The notes: a model not told the origin generated them from the letters alone. DNA of 36,033 nt from JAXGRD01 sp050946655 (GCA_050946655.1 JBMNVE010000011.1:1-36033); one strand, 5' to 3'; shown: positions 1 to 8,049, counted from the stretch's first letter. Made by a program: numbers and translations.

Positions 1-94
1 AATGAAAGATAAACTACAATTTAGTGGTCTTCTCTGGCCCGAAAAATAACCAGAGCCCCCGGATATCTACGACCTTACCCCAGGCATTCCCACA

Positions 95-1615
95 TCAGTA
101 CACGATGTGGGACTTGACGTTTTCCAGGGCGGAAGCCTCCAGGTTGCGCACCTTGTGGGAAGCATTCAGCTTGGAGCCCCATATCCCCACATTGATGGTC
201 AGGATGCCCTTCCTCCTCTTGAAGACAGAGCCTGAACCGGTTAGGGATTCGATCATGTGGGTGTAGAGGAAGGTGCGATTTTTGGTGTAGCCACCGGAGG
301 AAAGGCCGGTGCAGTTTTCGTTGGCAAAGATGCCGGTGTTCCTATACTCCAGGAGAATGGATCCAATGACCATGAGGAAGATGACCCCTCCGATGATCCA
401 CCCCAGGTCAAAGAACAGGGCAGCCGTCCCCGGGACGGCAACGGGAAGAAAGTTGGCAAAGATCCCCAGAGCCAGAACGTAGATGGCTACGAAAAAGCGA
501 GGGGCGATGAAAAAGTATCGAAGGGAGCGTTTCTCGGCCTTTACCATCTCCTCTTCCCTCCCCATGCCGGGAAGGTGATGGGCGATAAAGTTGTCCAGAG
601 CCGAGGCCTTCAGATAGGGGAAGAGTATGGATGTCACATCCCCCTCTTCGGGGTTATTGCCATAGCCTACGGCAAATACATGGAGGACACCGCACTTGAA
701 CAATCGCATCAGAAGAGGCTGCTTAAACTGCACGCCGCTGACCTTCTTCTTCATCAAGGTGTGGGTTTTTTTGGTGAGAAGGCCGTACTCGATGAAGATG
801 GAATCCTTCCGGTTGGTGATGCGGAAGTTGTAGTACTTTAGCATGGCTTTCAGCACGCCCACGATAAAGCCCATGGCGTAGACCACCAAGACCACCAAAA
901 CGATCAAGGCAACGCCGGAAATCTGAAGGATCCGGTCCATGATCAGCTCTTCGCCATCCACCTGTCTGCCCATGAACAGCATGGAGCCGAAGGTGATGAC
1001 GACCACAACAATGGAAAAAAGCTGGGCCAGAACAGCTAATTTTGCCTCCATAATACCCATGAGGATGATCTCTTTTGGGGAGGCGTGGGTGACAGAGAGG
1101 ATTTCCCCCTGGGGAACGGAGCGCTCCAAAGGAGTTTCCCTCGCTTCTACCGGGCCCTCTCCGGCTGTCGCCTGTTTGTCGGCGAGAAGTAGGGCCTTCA
1201 CCCGTTGGGCATCTTCCCCCTTGAGGGTCAGCTTGACCTTGGACCGGTTTTGTGCGGAAATGGTGGCGGCGGTGTCCACGGTGATGGTATAGGCATTGGC
1301 AAGTTGAAGGATGACCCCTTGGGAATAGTCCACGTTGGTGATGGTGGATAGGGGAATTTCCGTGTTCTTTTTTTTCAAGATCCCCTTGTTGATGAAGAGG
1401 GCTTCATCGGAGATGCTGTAGTAGGTGAAGAGGTAATCCAAGATCCTGGCCACAGGGCCGATGACGGCGATGATGGGAAGGGTGATGTAGTTCATCAGCA
1501 CCCGCCATTCTCCGGTGATGAGGAAAAAGGCGACCATCAAAACCAAGAGGCCGAAGGTGACAAAGAATCGCTCAAAGATGTAGAGGAAATGTCCTCTTTG
1601 GGGGCCGAACTTCAT
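95..1615 (-). CDS. Large bacterial PH-domain (YdbT-like) membrane protein
   Basis: The 506-residue protein has hydrophobic stretches near residues 15-60, 195-260 and 385-440. They alternate with three bacterial PH-like (bPH2, PF03703) segments, each beginning in an aromatic/beta pattern such as YYSISDEALFINKGIL, YYNFRITNRKDSIFIEYGLL and the region after GIFANENCTG. This is the layout of Bacillus YdbT, the large partner of YdbS, whose cellular role is membrane-associated but poorly defined. The frame stays open upstream to 1879, but that part lies inside the preceding gene and has no PH character. I chose the ATG at 1615 because it overlaps the upstream stop as ATGA. It is the last gene of a four-gene operon. 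Family assignment is confident; function is not known. Confidence 0.85.
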   Translation of the reverse strand: MKFGPQRGHFLYIFERFFVTFGLLVLMVAFFLITGEWRVLMNYITLPIIAVIGPVARILDYLFTYYSISDEALFINKGILKKKNTEIPLSTITNVDYSQGVILQLANAYTITVDTAATISAQNRSKVKLTLKGEDAQRVKALLLADKQATAGEGPVEARETPLERSVPQGEILSVTHASPKEIILMGIMEAKLAVLAQLFSIVVVVITFGSMLFMGRQVDGEELIMDRILQISGVALIVLVVLVVYAMGFIVGVLKAMLKYYNFRITNRKDSIFIEYGLLTKKTHTLMKKKVSGVQFKQPLLMRLFKCGVLHVFAVGYGNNPEEGDVTSILFPYLKASALDNFIAHHLPGMGREEEMVKAEKRSLRYFFIAPRFFVAIYVLALGIFANFLPVAVPGTAALFFDLGWIIGGVIFLMVIGSILLEYRNTGIFANENCTGLSSGGYTKNRTFLYTHMIESLTGSGSVFKRRKGILTINVGIWGSKLNASHKVRNLEASALENVKSHIVY

Positions 1616-2130
1616 ATCTTGTCCTCCGATTCCAGCCTGACATAGAGGCGGTGATTCAGGTTTTTGCTGATCTCCTCCGCTTTGTCCCGGCTCAATCCAA
1701 GGATCTGAAAATTGCCGCTGGCAAGGGAGATGACTACGTTGTGTAGGCCGAAACGGCGATAAATGGGTCCTTGCTCCACGGTGACGTGCTGGATCCGGAT
1801 GATGGGGATGATGCTGTTCTTGATAAAGAAAATCCCGTGGCGGATCTCCACCCTGTCTTCGGATATGGAGTAGAACCATTGACGATACTCGATGGCAGGA
1901 TAGATGATCAATGCCAGAAGCCGCCAGAGTACCACCAGAGCGGAAACGATGTAGACCAACGTGGGGAGATAGCCGGAATCCATCATTTCAGATGACCAAA
2001 GGGTGGTGCCGATGCTTGCCCCAAGGGCGAGGAGAAGAAAGACAACGAAGCTGATGAGCCTGGTCACTCTCCAAGCCTTCTTTGCCCGAATGTCCGGCTT
2101 TTCCAAGTTGGTGGTGGTTTCTGTGATCAT
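1612..2130 (-). CDS. Small bacterial PH-domain (YdbS-like) membrane protein
   Basis: The 172-residue protein has two membrane segments at about residues 27-45 and 55-78. They are followed by one bPH2 domain with the typical run YSISEDRVEIRHGIFF and an IPIIRIQHVTVEQGPIYRRFG segment. It corresponds to YdbS, which is normally encoded beside the larger YdbT; the two are presumed to act together in the membrane. The start overlaps the stop of the DUF2148 gene by four bases, and its own stop overlaps the large PH gene by four bases. Translation of the pair is therefore probably coupled. The family is clear; no substrate or ligand can be deduced. Confidence 0.85.
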   Translation of the reverse strand: MITETTTNLEKPDIRAKKAWRVTRLISFVVFLLLALGASIGTTLWSSEMMDSGYLPTLVYIVSALVVLWRLLALIIYPAIEYRQWFYSISEDRVEIRHGIFFIKNSIIPIIRIQHVTVEQGPIYRRFGLHNVVISLASGNFQILGLSRDKAEEISKNLNHRLYVRLESEDKI

Positions 2131-2675
2131 ACCAGGACGCTCCCCGGTGCTCGGTCAAAGAATATGCTTTTAGACGAGGCGAATAGGGGGATCCCGAAGG
2201 CGATGGTCACATTGGCGTCAAACAATCCCATCTCCATGGCGATCCTGCCTGCGGAGTACATGATCCGGTTATCCAGGCGGTTGTCCGCTGCGATGGAAAC
2301 GGCAGAACCCAAAGCGATCCCCAGGTCTGTCACGTTGAAGGCACAGTGGGCACCGGCCTTTTTGGATTCCCCGCAGTTGGGAAAGCCGCACATGCCGCAG
2401 TTATCCAATGCCAAAGGAACATCGATGGCACCGAGAAGAACGATGCAGTAGGAATGGTCGATGTTGCCCGCATCTCGAATGAAAAAATCGTGGCCCAGTT
2501 CCTTTCCTCGCTCCCTCATCTTGTCAGTAAGAGCATCTTTGTCTTTCCCCGTCAGGGTAATGGCGATGATCTTATCTGCTCCGCTTCCCTTGGGGGCGGT
2601 CTTTGCAGCGGACATCATCAGATCCGCGATGGCGATAGCCACATCTTTCTGGGCATCTTCTCCTGCTCTAATCAT
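2127..2675 (-). CDS. DUF2148 ferredoxin-domain protein
   Basis: The 182-residue protein matches the DUF2148 family, called ferredoxin domain-containing protein in many anaerobes. A cysteine cluster CGMCGFPNCGESKKAGAHC lies near residues 93-111, arranged C-x2-C-x4-C-x9-C. It is followed by the family's long alanine- and glycine-rich helix (LGIALGSAVSIAADNRLDNRIMYSAGRIA). The cysteines suggest an Fe-S cluster, but the biochemical role of the family is not established. The start overlaps the shikimate-kinase-like gene by four bases and the end overlaps the small PH gene by four bases, so all four genes form one translationally coupled operon. There is no signal peptide, so it is presumably cytoplasmic. 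Confidence 0.85.
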   Translation of the reverse strand: MIRAGEDAQKDVAIAIADLMMSAAKTAPKGSGADKIIAITLTGKDKDALTDKMRERGKELGHDFFIRDAGNIDHSYCIVLLGAIDVPLALDNCGMCGFPNCGESKKAGAHCAFNVTDLGIALGSAVSIAADNRLDNRIMYSAGRIAMEMGLFDANVTIAFGIPLFASSKSIFFDRAPGSVLV

Positions 2676-3127
2676 TTTTCCTCCTCCTTAAACTGCTCAT
2701 ATAGGGGCTTTCGAATTTGGTAAAGCTCCATAAATTTTCTCTTTCTCTCTTCCGGCGAACCGGTGCGAAGAAAGGCATAGGGCAGGCTGTCATCTTGCCG
2801 GGCACGCTCCCACATGGCATCCGGATCTTCCCGGACCACCACCACCCGGCCCCTTCTCAGGAAGTCGGAACATTGCTTGTCGTGGACCACCCCTTCCCCG
2901 CAGGCCACCACGATATCGTCCATTTGGTCGTACTCTCTGAGCATTTCATACTCCTTGTTTCGATACTCGTGCTCGCCCATGGTCATGCACATGCGAAGGA
3001 TCGTCCGTCCGTCTCGCTCCTGGATCTCTTCATCCATGTGACGGAATTCATATCCCTTTTTCCGGGCCACCTCCCTGGCCACTGAGACTCGGTCGGTACC
3101 CATGAAGCCGATGACATATATTCGCAT
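2672..3127 (-). CDS. Degenerate shikimate-kinase-like protein
   Basis: The 151-residue protein follows the shikimate kinase fold: an N-terminal IYVIGFMG strand and loop, a DEEIQERDGRTI acid segment, a MGEHEYRNKEYEML segment, and a C-terminal EERKRKFMELYQIRKPLYE helix. Active-site positions are altered. The P-loop reads GFMGTDRVSV instead of GFMGxGKST, so the ATP-binding lysine is missing. The usual GGG substrate loop reads GEG (VVACGEGVV). It may be a pseudokinase or a divergent small-molecule kinase rather than AroK. An ATG at 3136 is also in frame, but the AGAAAGG motif sits directly against it and is well spaced for the ATG at 3127, so I prefer 3127. It is first in the operon. Confidence 0.7.
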   Translation of the reverse strand: MRIYVIGFMGTDRVSVAREVARKKGYEFRHMDEEIQERDGRTILRMCMTMGEHEYRNKEYEMLREYDQMDDIVVACGEGVVHDKQCSDFLRRGRVVVVREDPDAMWERARQDDSLPYAFLRTGSPEERKRKFMELYQIRKPLYEQFKEEEK

Positions 3128-3162
3128 TTCACCCACATCCTTTCTTCTCTCGCGCTCGAATC

Positions 3163-3191
3163 ATTATATCACAAGGCAGATGATGTGAAAA
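3163..3191 (-). promoter_or_regulatory. Promoter of the minus-strand PH/DUF2148 operon
   Basis: On the minus strand TTTTCA (3186-3191) and TATAAT (3163-3168) are 17 bp apart, and TGA directly precedes the -10 to give an extended -10. Transcription would begin near 3157, about 30 bases before the first gene. The call rests on motif match only. Confidence 0.6.
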
Positions 3192-3287
3192 CAATCCCTT
3201 GCCCTGCCTCCATATGTCTAATTCCCAGAATTTCAGCCGAGTCGGTCAGATCTCAACACCGCGGACCGTGAGGCCGGCCCCAAAGCC

Positions 3288-3316
3288 TTGAAGATGAGCG
3301 CCCCCTGTGATAATAT
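3288..3316 (+). promoter_or_regulatory. Candidate promoter of the nucleotidyltransferase/CPBP pair
   Basis: TTGAAG (3288-3293) and TAATAT (3311-3316) are 17 bp apart, ahead of the gene starting at 3353. A second -10-like TAAAAT at 3327 has no matching -35. The call is moderate. Confidence 0.4.
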
Positions 3317-3352
3317 TCCAAGTGGATAAAATAGAACAAAGGAGATACAGAT

Positions 3353-4288
3353 ATGAAAGAACCTACACTGATCATCATGGCGGCAGGGATGGGTAGCCGG
3401 TACGGCGGCCTGAAGCAGATCGACCCCATTACAGCGGAGGGGGAGATCATCATGGATTTTTCCCTCTACGATGCCATGATGGCGGGATTCAAGCGGGCGG
3501 TCTTCGTCATCAAAGAAGAGATGGAAGAGGCATTTCGTCAGTTGATTGAGCCGGGGGCGGGAAAGCATATGGACGTGCAATTTGCCTTCCAGAAGCAGGA
3601 AGATCTTCCTCAGGGCTATCAAATCCCCCAAGGGCGCATCAAGCCTTGGGGCACTGCCCATGCCATTATGTCCGCACGCCATCTGGTGGACGGTCCCTTT
3701 CTGGTGATCAACGCCGATGACTACTACGGGGCCAGTGCCTTTATGACCATGTACGAGTTTCTGGAGAAGAGAGGGGCGGAGGATCCGAAGACACCCTACT
3801 CCTTTGCCATGGTCGCCTATGCTCTAAAGAATACCATTACAGAAAACGGCCACGTGGCCAGAGGTGTATGCCGGGTGGATGAAGAAGATCACCTTTCCCA
3901 CATTGTGGAGCGAAAGAAGATCATGCGCAGAGAAGAGCTGGAGGACGCCATCGCCTTTACAGAAGACGAGGGAGCCACCTGGGAGGCCCTTCCCGAAGAA
4001 GCACCGGTTTCCATGAACTTCTGGGGCTACACCGGGGAAATGATGGACGAACTGTGGGATCGCTTTCCGGCATTTTTAGATGAAAACCTGGACAAGGATC
4101 CTTTGAAGTGCGAGTACCCCATTCCCGGAGTGACGGACCAGTTGATCAAGGAGGGCAAGGCGGTGGTGACCGTTCTTAAGTCCCCCGACCGCTGGTTCGG
4201 GGTGACCTACAAGGAAGACAAAGAGGATGTGGTCATGGCACTCCAGTCCATGAAGGACAAGGGCATGTATCCGAAGAAATTCTGGTAA
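3353..4288 (+). CDS. Sugar/NDP nucleotidyltransferase family protein
   Basis: The 311-residue protein opens with the nucleotidyltransferase signature IIMAAGMGSRYGGLKQIDPI (residues 7-26), the glycine-rich NTP loop with its downstream lysine. The metal-binding acidic motif INADDYYG lies near residues 120-127. The family moves NMP from NTP onto a sugar phosphate, releasing pyrophosphate. It lacks a recognisable left-handed beta-helix tail, so it is a single-domain enzyme rather than a GlmU or GlgC type. The exact sugar cannot be read from the sequence. The start is supported by AAAGGAG eight bases upstream. A CPBP protease gene follows after 44 bases and is probably co-transcribed. Confidence 0.8.
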   Translation: MKEPTLIIMAAGMGSRYGGLKQIDPITAEGEIIMDFSLYDAMMAGFKRAVFVIKEEMEEAFRQLIEPGAGKHMDVQFAFQKQEDLPQGYQIPQGRIKPWGTAHAIMSARHLVDGPFLVINADDYYGASAFMTMYEFLEKRGAEDPKTPYSFAMVAYALKNTITENGHVARGVCRVDEEDHLSHIVERKKIMRREELEDAIAFTEDEGATWEALPEEAPVSMNFWGYTGEMMDELWDRFPAFLDENLDKDPLKCEYPIPGVTDQLIKEGKAVVTVLKSPDRWFGVTYKEDKEDVVMALQSMKDKGMYPKKFW

Positions 4289-4332
4289 GCGGGAAATGCT
4301 GGTGCAATCCAGTCGGAAAGGATGAGCCTGTG

Positions 4333-5043
4333 ATGAAACACTTGAGGATCGGGGCGGTGGTTGTCTGCTCTTTGATAGCAACCGGACTGCTCCTGCTGTT
4401 CATGAAGAAACCCCTATTAAAGATAGGAGTATTTGATAAAGATATCATCAACTTCTACGTGGGATATGAACTTTCGACTGTTGTGGTCAGCCTGGTTTTC
4501 CTGTTGGTCATCTACCTGCTTGCCGACAAATTGCGACTCAACTTTTTTAACCTTAAGCGGATAGACGGCCCGGTCAAACCCGTTGCGCTGATCGGATTGA
4601 AGCCCAAGGAGGGTGAGGGTTGGAAGAAGATCGGCTTGACCATCGGCTCGATCATCACTTTGGCGACAGCTGTGGTGGTGTATTTCCAGGTGGCCTTTGG
4701 CGACGGGCTGAGTTTTCGATTCTTCCCGGAGATCCCTTTAGTGATCATCCTCGCCCTGATGAACTCCTTTACCGAAGAAGTCATTTATCGCCTGTCCTAT
4801 ACGACCATTGTTGCCAATGAAGGCGGAGACCCTCGGGTATCCGAGTTTCTCTCGGCCATCGTCTTTGGGGGCGTCCATTATTTCGGGATCGCCCCTAACG
4901 GGATCGCAGGTGCCCTCATGGCCGGGTTTATCGGATGGTTTCTCGCAAAATCCATCAACGAAACCAAGGGTTTCTTTTGGGCGTGGATGATACATTTTGC
5001 CCAGGACATCGTGATCCTGTTTTTCCTGTTCATGAAAAACTAA
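4333..5043 (+). CDS. CPBP-family (CAAX-like) intramembrane metalloprotease
   Basis: The 236-residue polytopic protein carries the Abi/CPBP signature: EEVIYR at residues 148-153, FGGVHYFG with H182, and HFAQD with H221. In this family these supply the glutamate and histidine ligands of the catalytic metal. About six hydrophobic segments are visible, including residues 5-24, 45-64, 101-121 and 215-234. CPBP proteins cut membrane-bound peptides or act in bacteriocin immunity and signalling; the target here is unknown. A GTG at 4330 also fits, but AAAGGATG is better spaced for the ATG at 4333. The nucleotidyltransferase upstream gives no functional hint. Confidence 0.88.
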   Translation: MKHLRIGAVVVCSLIATGLLLLFMKKPLLKIGVFDKDIINFYVGYELSTVVVSLVFLLVIYLLADKLRLNFFNLKRIDGPVKPVALIGLKPKEGEGWKKIGLTIGSIITLATAVVVYFQVAFGDGLSFRFFPEIPLVIILALMNSFTEEVIYRLSYTTIVANEGGDPRVSEFLSAIVFGGVHYFGIAPNGIAGALMAGFIGWFLAKSINETKGFFWAWMIHFAQDIVILFFLFMKN

Positions 5044-5064
5044 ATACGTCACCCTTCCCGGAAG

Positions 5065-5096
5065 TTGTCAACCAGTGTATTTTTTTGGTTGACGAT
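5065..5096 (+). promoter_or_regulatory. BirA (biotin repressor) operator
   Basis: TTGTCAAC (5065-5072) and GTTGACGA (5088-5095) form an inverted repeat with a 15-bp spacer. This matches the bacterial BirA consensus of TTGTnAAC, about 15 bases, then GTTnACAA. The right half overlaps the -35 box of the promoter ahead of bioY, so binding would block RNA polymerase. Confidence 0.85.
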
Positions 5097-5117
5097 GTTT
5101 CTCTATCGTGGTATTGT
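5089..5117 (+). promoter_or_regulatory. Promoter of bioY-bioD-bioA
   Basis: TTGACG (5089-5094) and TATTGT (5112-5117) are separated by 17 bp. The -35 box lies inside the right half of the BirA operator. Transcription would begin near 5124, leaving a leader of about 75 bases before bioY. Confidence 0.7.
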
Positions 5118-5200
5118 TTTAGTTGCTTATGGAGGCAACGGCCGTTCATGGGCATGTGAGATATTCCATGGATTGCTGAGACCGGCAGGGAGAAACATCA

Positions 5201-5764
5201 TTGAGAAAGCTTAAGACGAAGGATTATATACTGTGCGCGCTGTTTACGGCGCTGATTTGCGTGGGGGCCTTTATCAGGGTGCCCATCCCGGTAGTTCCCT
5301 TTACCCTCCAGTTGCTGTTTACTATGTTGGCAGGTCTTCTCCTGGGGGGAAGATTAGGTGCCGTGGCCGTGGGAGTATATATTGCCTTGGGCCTGGCGGG
5401 AATCCCTGTCTTTACGGAAGGAGGGGGGATCGGATACATCTTTAAGCCCACCTTCGGATATATTGTGGGGTTTGCAGTTGCCGCCTATGTGACAGGTGTC
5501 ATAGCCAATAAGGTGCGTAACCCCGACTACAGACGGCTGCTCTTGGCCAACTTTACCGGCCTGATCATCGTGTACGCCATGGGCATGGTCCACCTGTATT
5601 TTATCAGCAATCTCTATCTGGGAACGCCTCTGGGCCTGTGGCCACTGTTCCTGTACGGATTTCTTCTTGCGGTGCCCGGGGATATCGTCCTGTGCATACT
5701 GGCGGCCATCATTGCAAAGCGGATGATTCCCGTGATCAGAAAAGATGAAAGACTACCTTACTAG
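5201..5764 (+). CDS. bioY: BioY, biotin transporter substrate-binding membrane subunit
   Basis: The 187-residue integral membrane protein has the BioY features: an N-terminal YILCALFTALICVGAFIRVP segment, the VVPFTLQLLFTMLAGLLLGG motif and AVGVYIALGLAGIPVF, with about six membrane segments in total. BioY binds biotin and works alone or as the S component of an ECF transporter with EcfAAT. The start is TTG at 5201, supported by AGGGAGAAA upstream; no better ATG exists at the N-terminus. The BirA operator and promoter upstream make it the first gene of a biotin-repressed operon with bioD and bioA. No EcfA or EcfT gene is in the window. Confidence 0.92.
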   Translation: MRKLKTKDYILCALFTALICVGAFIRVPIPVVPFTLQLLFTMLAGLLLGGRLGAVAVGVYIALGLAGIPVFTEGGGIGYIFKPTFGYIVGFAVAAYVTGVIANKVRNPDYRRLLLANFTGLIIVYAMGMVHLYFISNLYLGTPLGLWPLFLYGFLLAVPGDIVLCILAAIIAKRMIPVIRKDERLPY

Positions 5765-5783
5765 AAGACAGGATGGAATGAAG

Positions 5784-6467
5784 ATGAGTAAACACCTTTT
5801 TGTTGTCGGGACCGGCACAGATGTGGGAAAAACCTACATTACCGGCCTGATCCTGAAAAAACTGAGAGAGGCCGGAAAGAACCCGGCCTACTACAAGGCG
5901 GCCATGAGCGGCAATCTCCGTGACAGGGCAGGAAGGCTGATTCCCGGAGATGGGGAAGAGGTGAAGCGGATTTCCGGGGTACGACAGCCTGTGGATGAAA
6001 TGTGCCCATATGTGTATGAAGCCGCGGTTTCTCCCCACCTGGCTGCAAGACAGGAGGGAAATCCTGTGGATATGTGGGTGGTAAAAGACGGTTTCCAGAA
6101 GGTGGCGGACAAATACGATTACGTTACGGTGGAAGGTTCCGGGGGGATCATATGCCCCTTGCGATTTGATGAACAGGAGATCTATCTGGAAGACGTCATT
6201 GCCAGCCTGGGGATGGGTTGCGTCATCGTTGCCCATGCAGGCTTGGGGACGATCAACCACGCAGGCCTTACGGCCTTCTACATGAAGCAGAGAAACATAC
6301 CCGTCAGAGGAATGATTTTCAATGGCTATCTTCCCGATGATCCGATGCAGGAAGATAATATCAAGATGTGTGAACATATCACGGGCGTCAAAGTCCTGGC
6401 CCGGGTAAAGACGGGGGACGATAATTTGGAGATATCACAGGATTTACTGGAATCCATGTACTGCTAG
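5784..6467 (+). CDS. bioD: Dethiobiotin synthetase
   Basis: The 227-residue enzyme has the BioD P-loop GTGTDVGKT at residues 8-16 and the VEGSGGIICPLRFDE loop in mid-protein. It closes the ureido ring of 7,8-diaminopelargonate with CO2 and ATP to give dethiobiotin in the cytoplasm. The frame is open back to 5745, overlapping bioY, and an ATG lies at 5778. AGGATGGA at 5770-5777 has normal spacing only for the ATG at 5784, so I use that. It lies between bioY and bioA in the BirA-controlled operon. Confidence 0.92.
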   Translation: MSKHLFVVGTGTDVGKTYITGLILKKLREAGKNPAYYKAAMSGNLRDRAGRLIPGDGEEVKRISGVRQPVDEMCPYVYEAAVSPHLAARQEGNPVDMWVVKDGFQKVADKYDYVTVEGSGGIICPLRFDEQEIYLEDVIASLGMGCVIVAHAGLGTINHAGLTAFYMKQRNIPVRGMIFNGYLPDDPMQEDNIKMCEHITGVKVLARVKTGDDNLEISQDLLESMYC

Positions 6468-6480
6468 ATAGGAGGTTGTG

Positions 6481-7680
6481 ATGATTTGGTATCCGTATGT
6501 ACAAATGAAGACCATGAAGGAGCCGTTAAAGGTTTTAGATGCAGAGGGGGTGTATCTTTACACCGATAAGGGTAAGTTGATTGATTCCACCTCTTCATGG
6601 TGGAGCATGATGCACGGGTACAAGCATGCTCGGCTGAACCGGGCCCTTGTATCCCAGGTGGGTCAGTTTTCCCATGTAATGTTGGGAGGCCTGACCCATG
6701 AGCCTGCTCTTGCTCTTTCGGAAAAACTGGAGACCTGGCTTCCCGGAGACTTGAAGTATTCATTTTTTTCCGACTCGGGAAGCGTGGCGGTGGAAGTTGC
6801 CATAAAAATGGCCTTGCAGTACTTTGTCAACCGGGGAGAAGAGCAGCGGACCATGGTGCTGGCCCTGGATCAAGCCTATCACGGGGACACCTTTAAGGCC
6901 ATGGAAGTGGGGGACGATGAAGATTATCATTTTGTGCTGAAGGCATATGGAGAAAGCCAAAATGTGGTTCATATCCCCACGGAGATCCGGGCTTTGGAAG
7001 AGGCGTTTTCAAAGTATCATGAGAAATTAAATTGCTTTATGGTGGAGCCTCTTTTGCAGGGTGCCGCCGGGATGCGCATGTACGGAATGGAGTTTTTGCA
7101 GAGGGCAAGAGAGCTGTGCCATGAGTATGGCGTGCTCCTCATCTTTGACGAGGTGGCTACCGGGTTCGGCCGAACGGGACACAGATTTGTTGCAGATGAG
7201 GTGGAGCCGGATATTTTGATCTTGGGCAAGGCGCTGACGGGGGGATACATCGGTCACGCCGCAACGGTGACCAACGAAAAGGTATATCAGGGATTTTACA
7301 GTGACGATCCTTCCAAGGCGCTGATGCACGGGCCCACATTTATGGGGAATCCGCTGGCTTGTGCCGTTGCCCTAGAATCCATTGAGATATTTGAACAAGA
7401 AGATTACATGTCCAAGGTGGATCGCATTGAGAAGATAACCCGGGAAGAGATGGAGGACTTTACGGATCCTCGAATCAAGGAGGTTCGCATCATGGGGGCC
7501 TGCGTCTGCATCGAAACCTATGACAGCTCCGTATTGGAAGGCTTTTCCCAGTTCGCCCGGGAACGAGGGGTGTTTAGCCGGCCCTTTTTGAACTTCATGT
7601 ACGCCATGGTGCCCTTTGTGATCGGCGAGGGGGAACTAGTCCGGGTACTTCGCATCATGAAGGCTTGGTTCAAAGACTAA
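6481..7680 (+). CDS. bioA: Adenosylmethionine-8-amino-7-oxononanoate aminotransferase
   Basis: The 399-residue class-III aminotransferase carries the BioA hallmarks WYPYVQMK near the N-terminus and STSSWWSMMHGY near residue 40. FDEVATGFGRTG and LILGKALTGGYIG follow, the latter holding the PLP-binding lysine. It transfers the amino group of S-adenosylmethionine to 7-keto-8-aminopelargonate, making the substrate of BioD. It is a little shorter than the usual 420-450 residues, with no obvious missing core motif. AGGAGG five bases upstream supports the ATG at 6481; a GTG at 6478 is too close. It is the last gene of the operon and is followed by a terminator. Confidence 0.92.
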   Translation: MIWYPYVQMKTMKEPLKVLDAEGVYLYTDKGKLIDSTSSWWSMMHGYKHARLNRALVSQVGQFSHVMLGGLTHEPALALSEKLETWLPGDLKYSFFSDSGSVAVEVAIKMALQYFVNRGEEQRTMVLALDQAYHGDTFKAMEVGDDEDYHFVLKAYGESQNVVHIPTEIRALEEAFSKYHEKLNCFMVEPLLQGAAGMRMYGMEFLQRARELCHEYGVLLIFDEVATGFGRTGHRFVADEVEPDILILGKALTGGYIGHAATVTNEKVYQGFYSDDPSKALMHGPTFMGNPLACAVALESIEIFEQEDYMSKVDRIEKITREEMEDFTDPRIKEVRIMGACVCIETYDSSVLEGFSQFARERGVFSRPFLNFMYAMVPFVIGEGELVRVLRIMKAWFKD

Positions 7681-7695
7681 AGGTGAAAGAGACGG

Positions 7696-7722
7696 CTCCG
7701 GACTTGTTCCGGAGTTTGTTTT
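7696..7722 (+). terminator. Rho-independent terminator of the biotin operon
   Basis: CTCCGGA (7696-7702) pairs with TCCGGAG (7708-7714) around a five-base loop, and the T-rich run TTTGTTTT follows. It lies 15 bases after the bioA stop. Confidence 0.85.
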
Positions 7723-7760
7723 ATGGTGCCGCTTTGGCTTTTTAGGGGAGCATTTGAGAA

Positions 7761-7921
7761 TGGATGATTTGACTTGTGAGAGGGCGCATCATCCACGATA
7801 AATGGAAGTTTTTTGGAAATAATGGATGATTGGTGGCATTTGGGATGCGCATCATCCACAAACCGGTCCTTCTGATGGGAAAATCGTGGATGATTTGAGG
7901 AAACATGGCCCCAATCATCCA
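7761..7921. repeat. Array of three dyads built on TGGATGAT
   Basis: Six copies of TGGATGAT alternate in orientation. Plus-orientation copies are at 7761-7768, 7823-7830 and 7887-7894; minus-orientation copies are at 7788-7795, 7851-7858 and 7914-7921. Centres are 27, 35, 28, 36 and 27 bases apart, so each plus/minus pair forms a unit with a period of about 63 bp. The two inner minus copies share GCGCATCATCCAC exactly. The array fills most of the gap between the bioA terminator and the rpsF promoter, where no gene is visible. It could be an operator array or a decayed repeat family. Confidence 0.8.
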
Positions 7922-8015
7922 TTCCTGTCCCATATTGGTCCGTCGCGTCATCTCAAGGAAGCAAATGGTGGTAAAGGAGAGGAGACGCCGGCCCGGCATT
8001 CGCTCAATTTTTTTC

Positions 8016-8043
8016 TTGCATTTCTTTTGAAATCCGATATAAT
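8016..8043 (+). promoter_or_regulatory. Promoter of rpsF-ssb-rpsR
   Basis: TTGCAT (8016-8021) and a consensus TATAAT (8038-8043) are 16 bp apart, placing the transcript start near 8050 and giving a leader of about 75 bases. Confidence 0.75.
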
Positions 8044-8049
8044 AGAAGG

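Noticed and set aside
257..841. 194-codon plus-strand frame opposite the PH gene
   Set aside because: It is antisense to a clear PH-domain gene, with no family motif; it is a shadow frame.
1616..1879. 88-codon upstream extension of the large PH-domain frame
   Set aside because: It lies wholly inside the small PH gene, has proline/histidine-rich composition unlike a PH protein, and the ATGA overlap at 1612-1615 gives a natural start.
7677..7922. 81-codon minus-strand frame over the dyad array
   Set aside because: The frame merely translates the repeats (recurring SNHP/DDA-type strings) and has no ribosome binding site.
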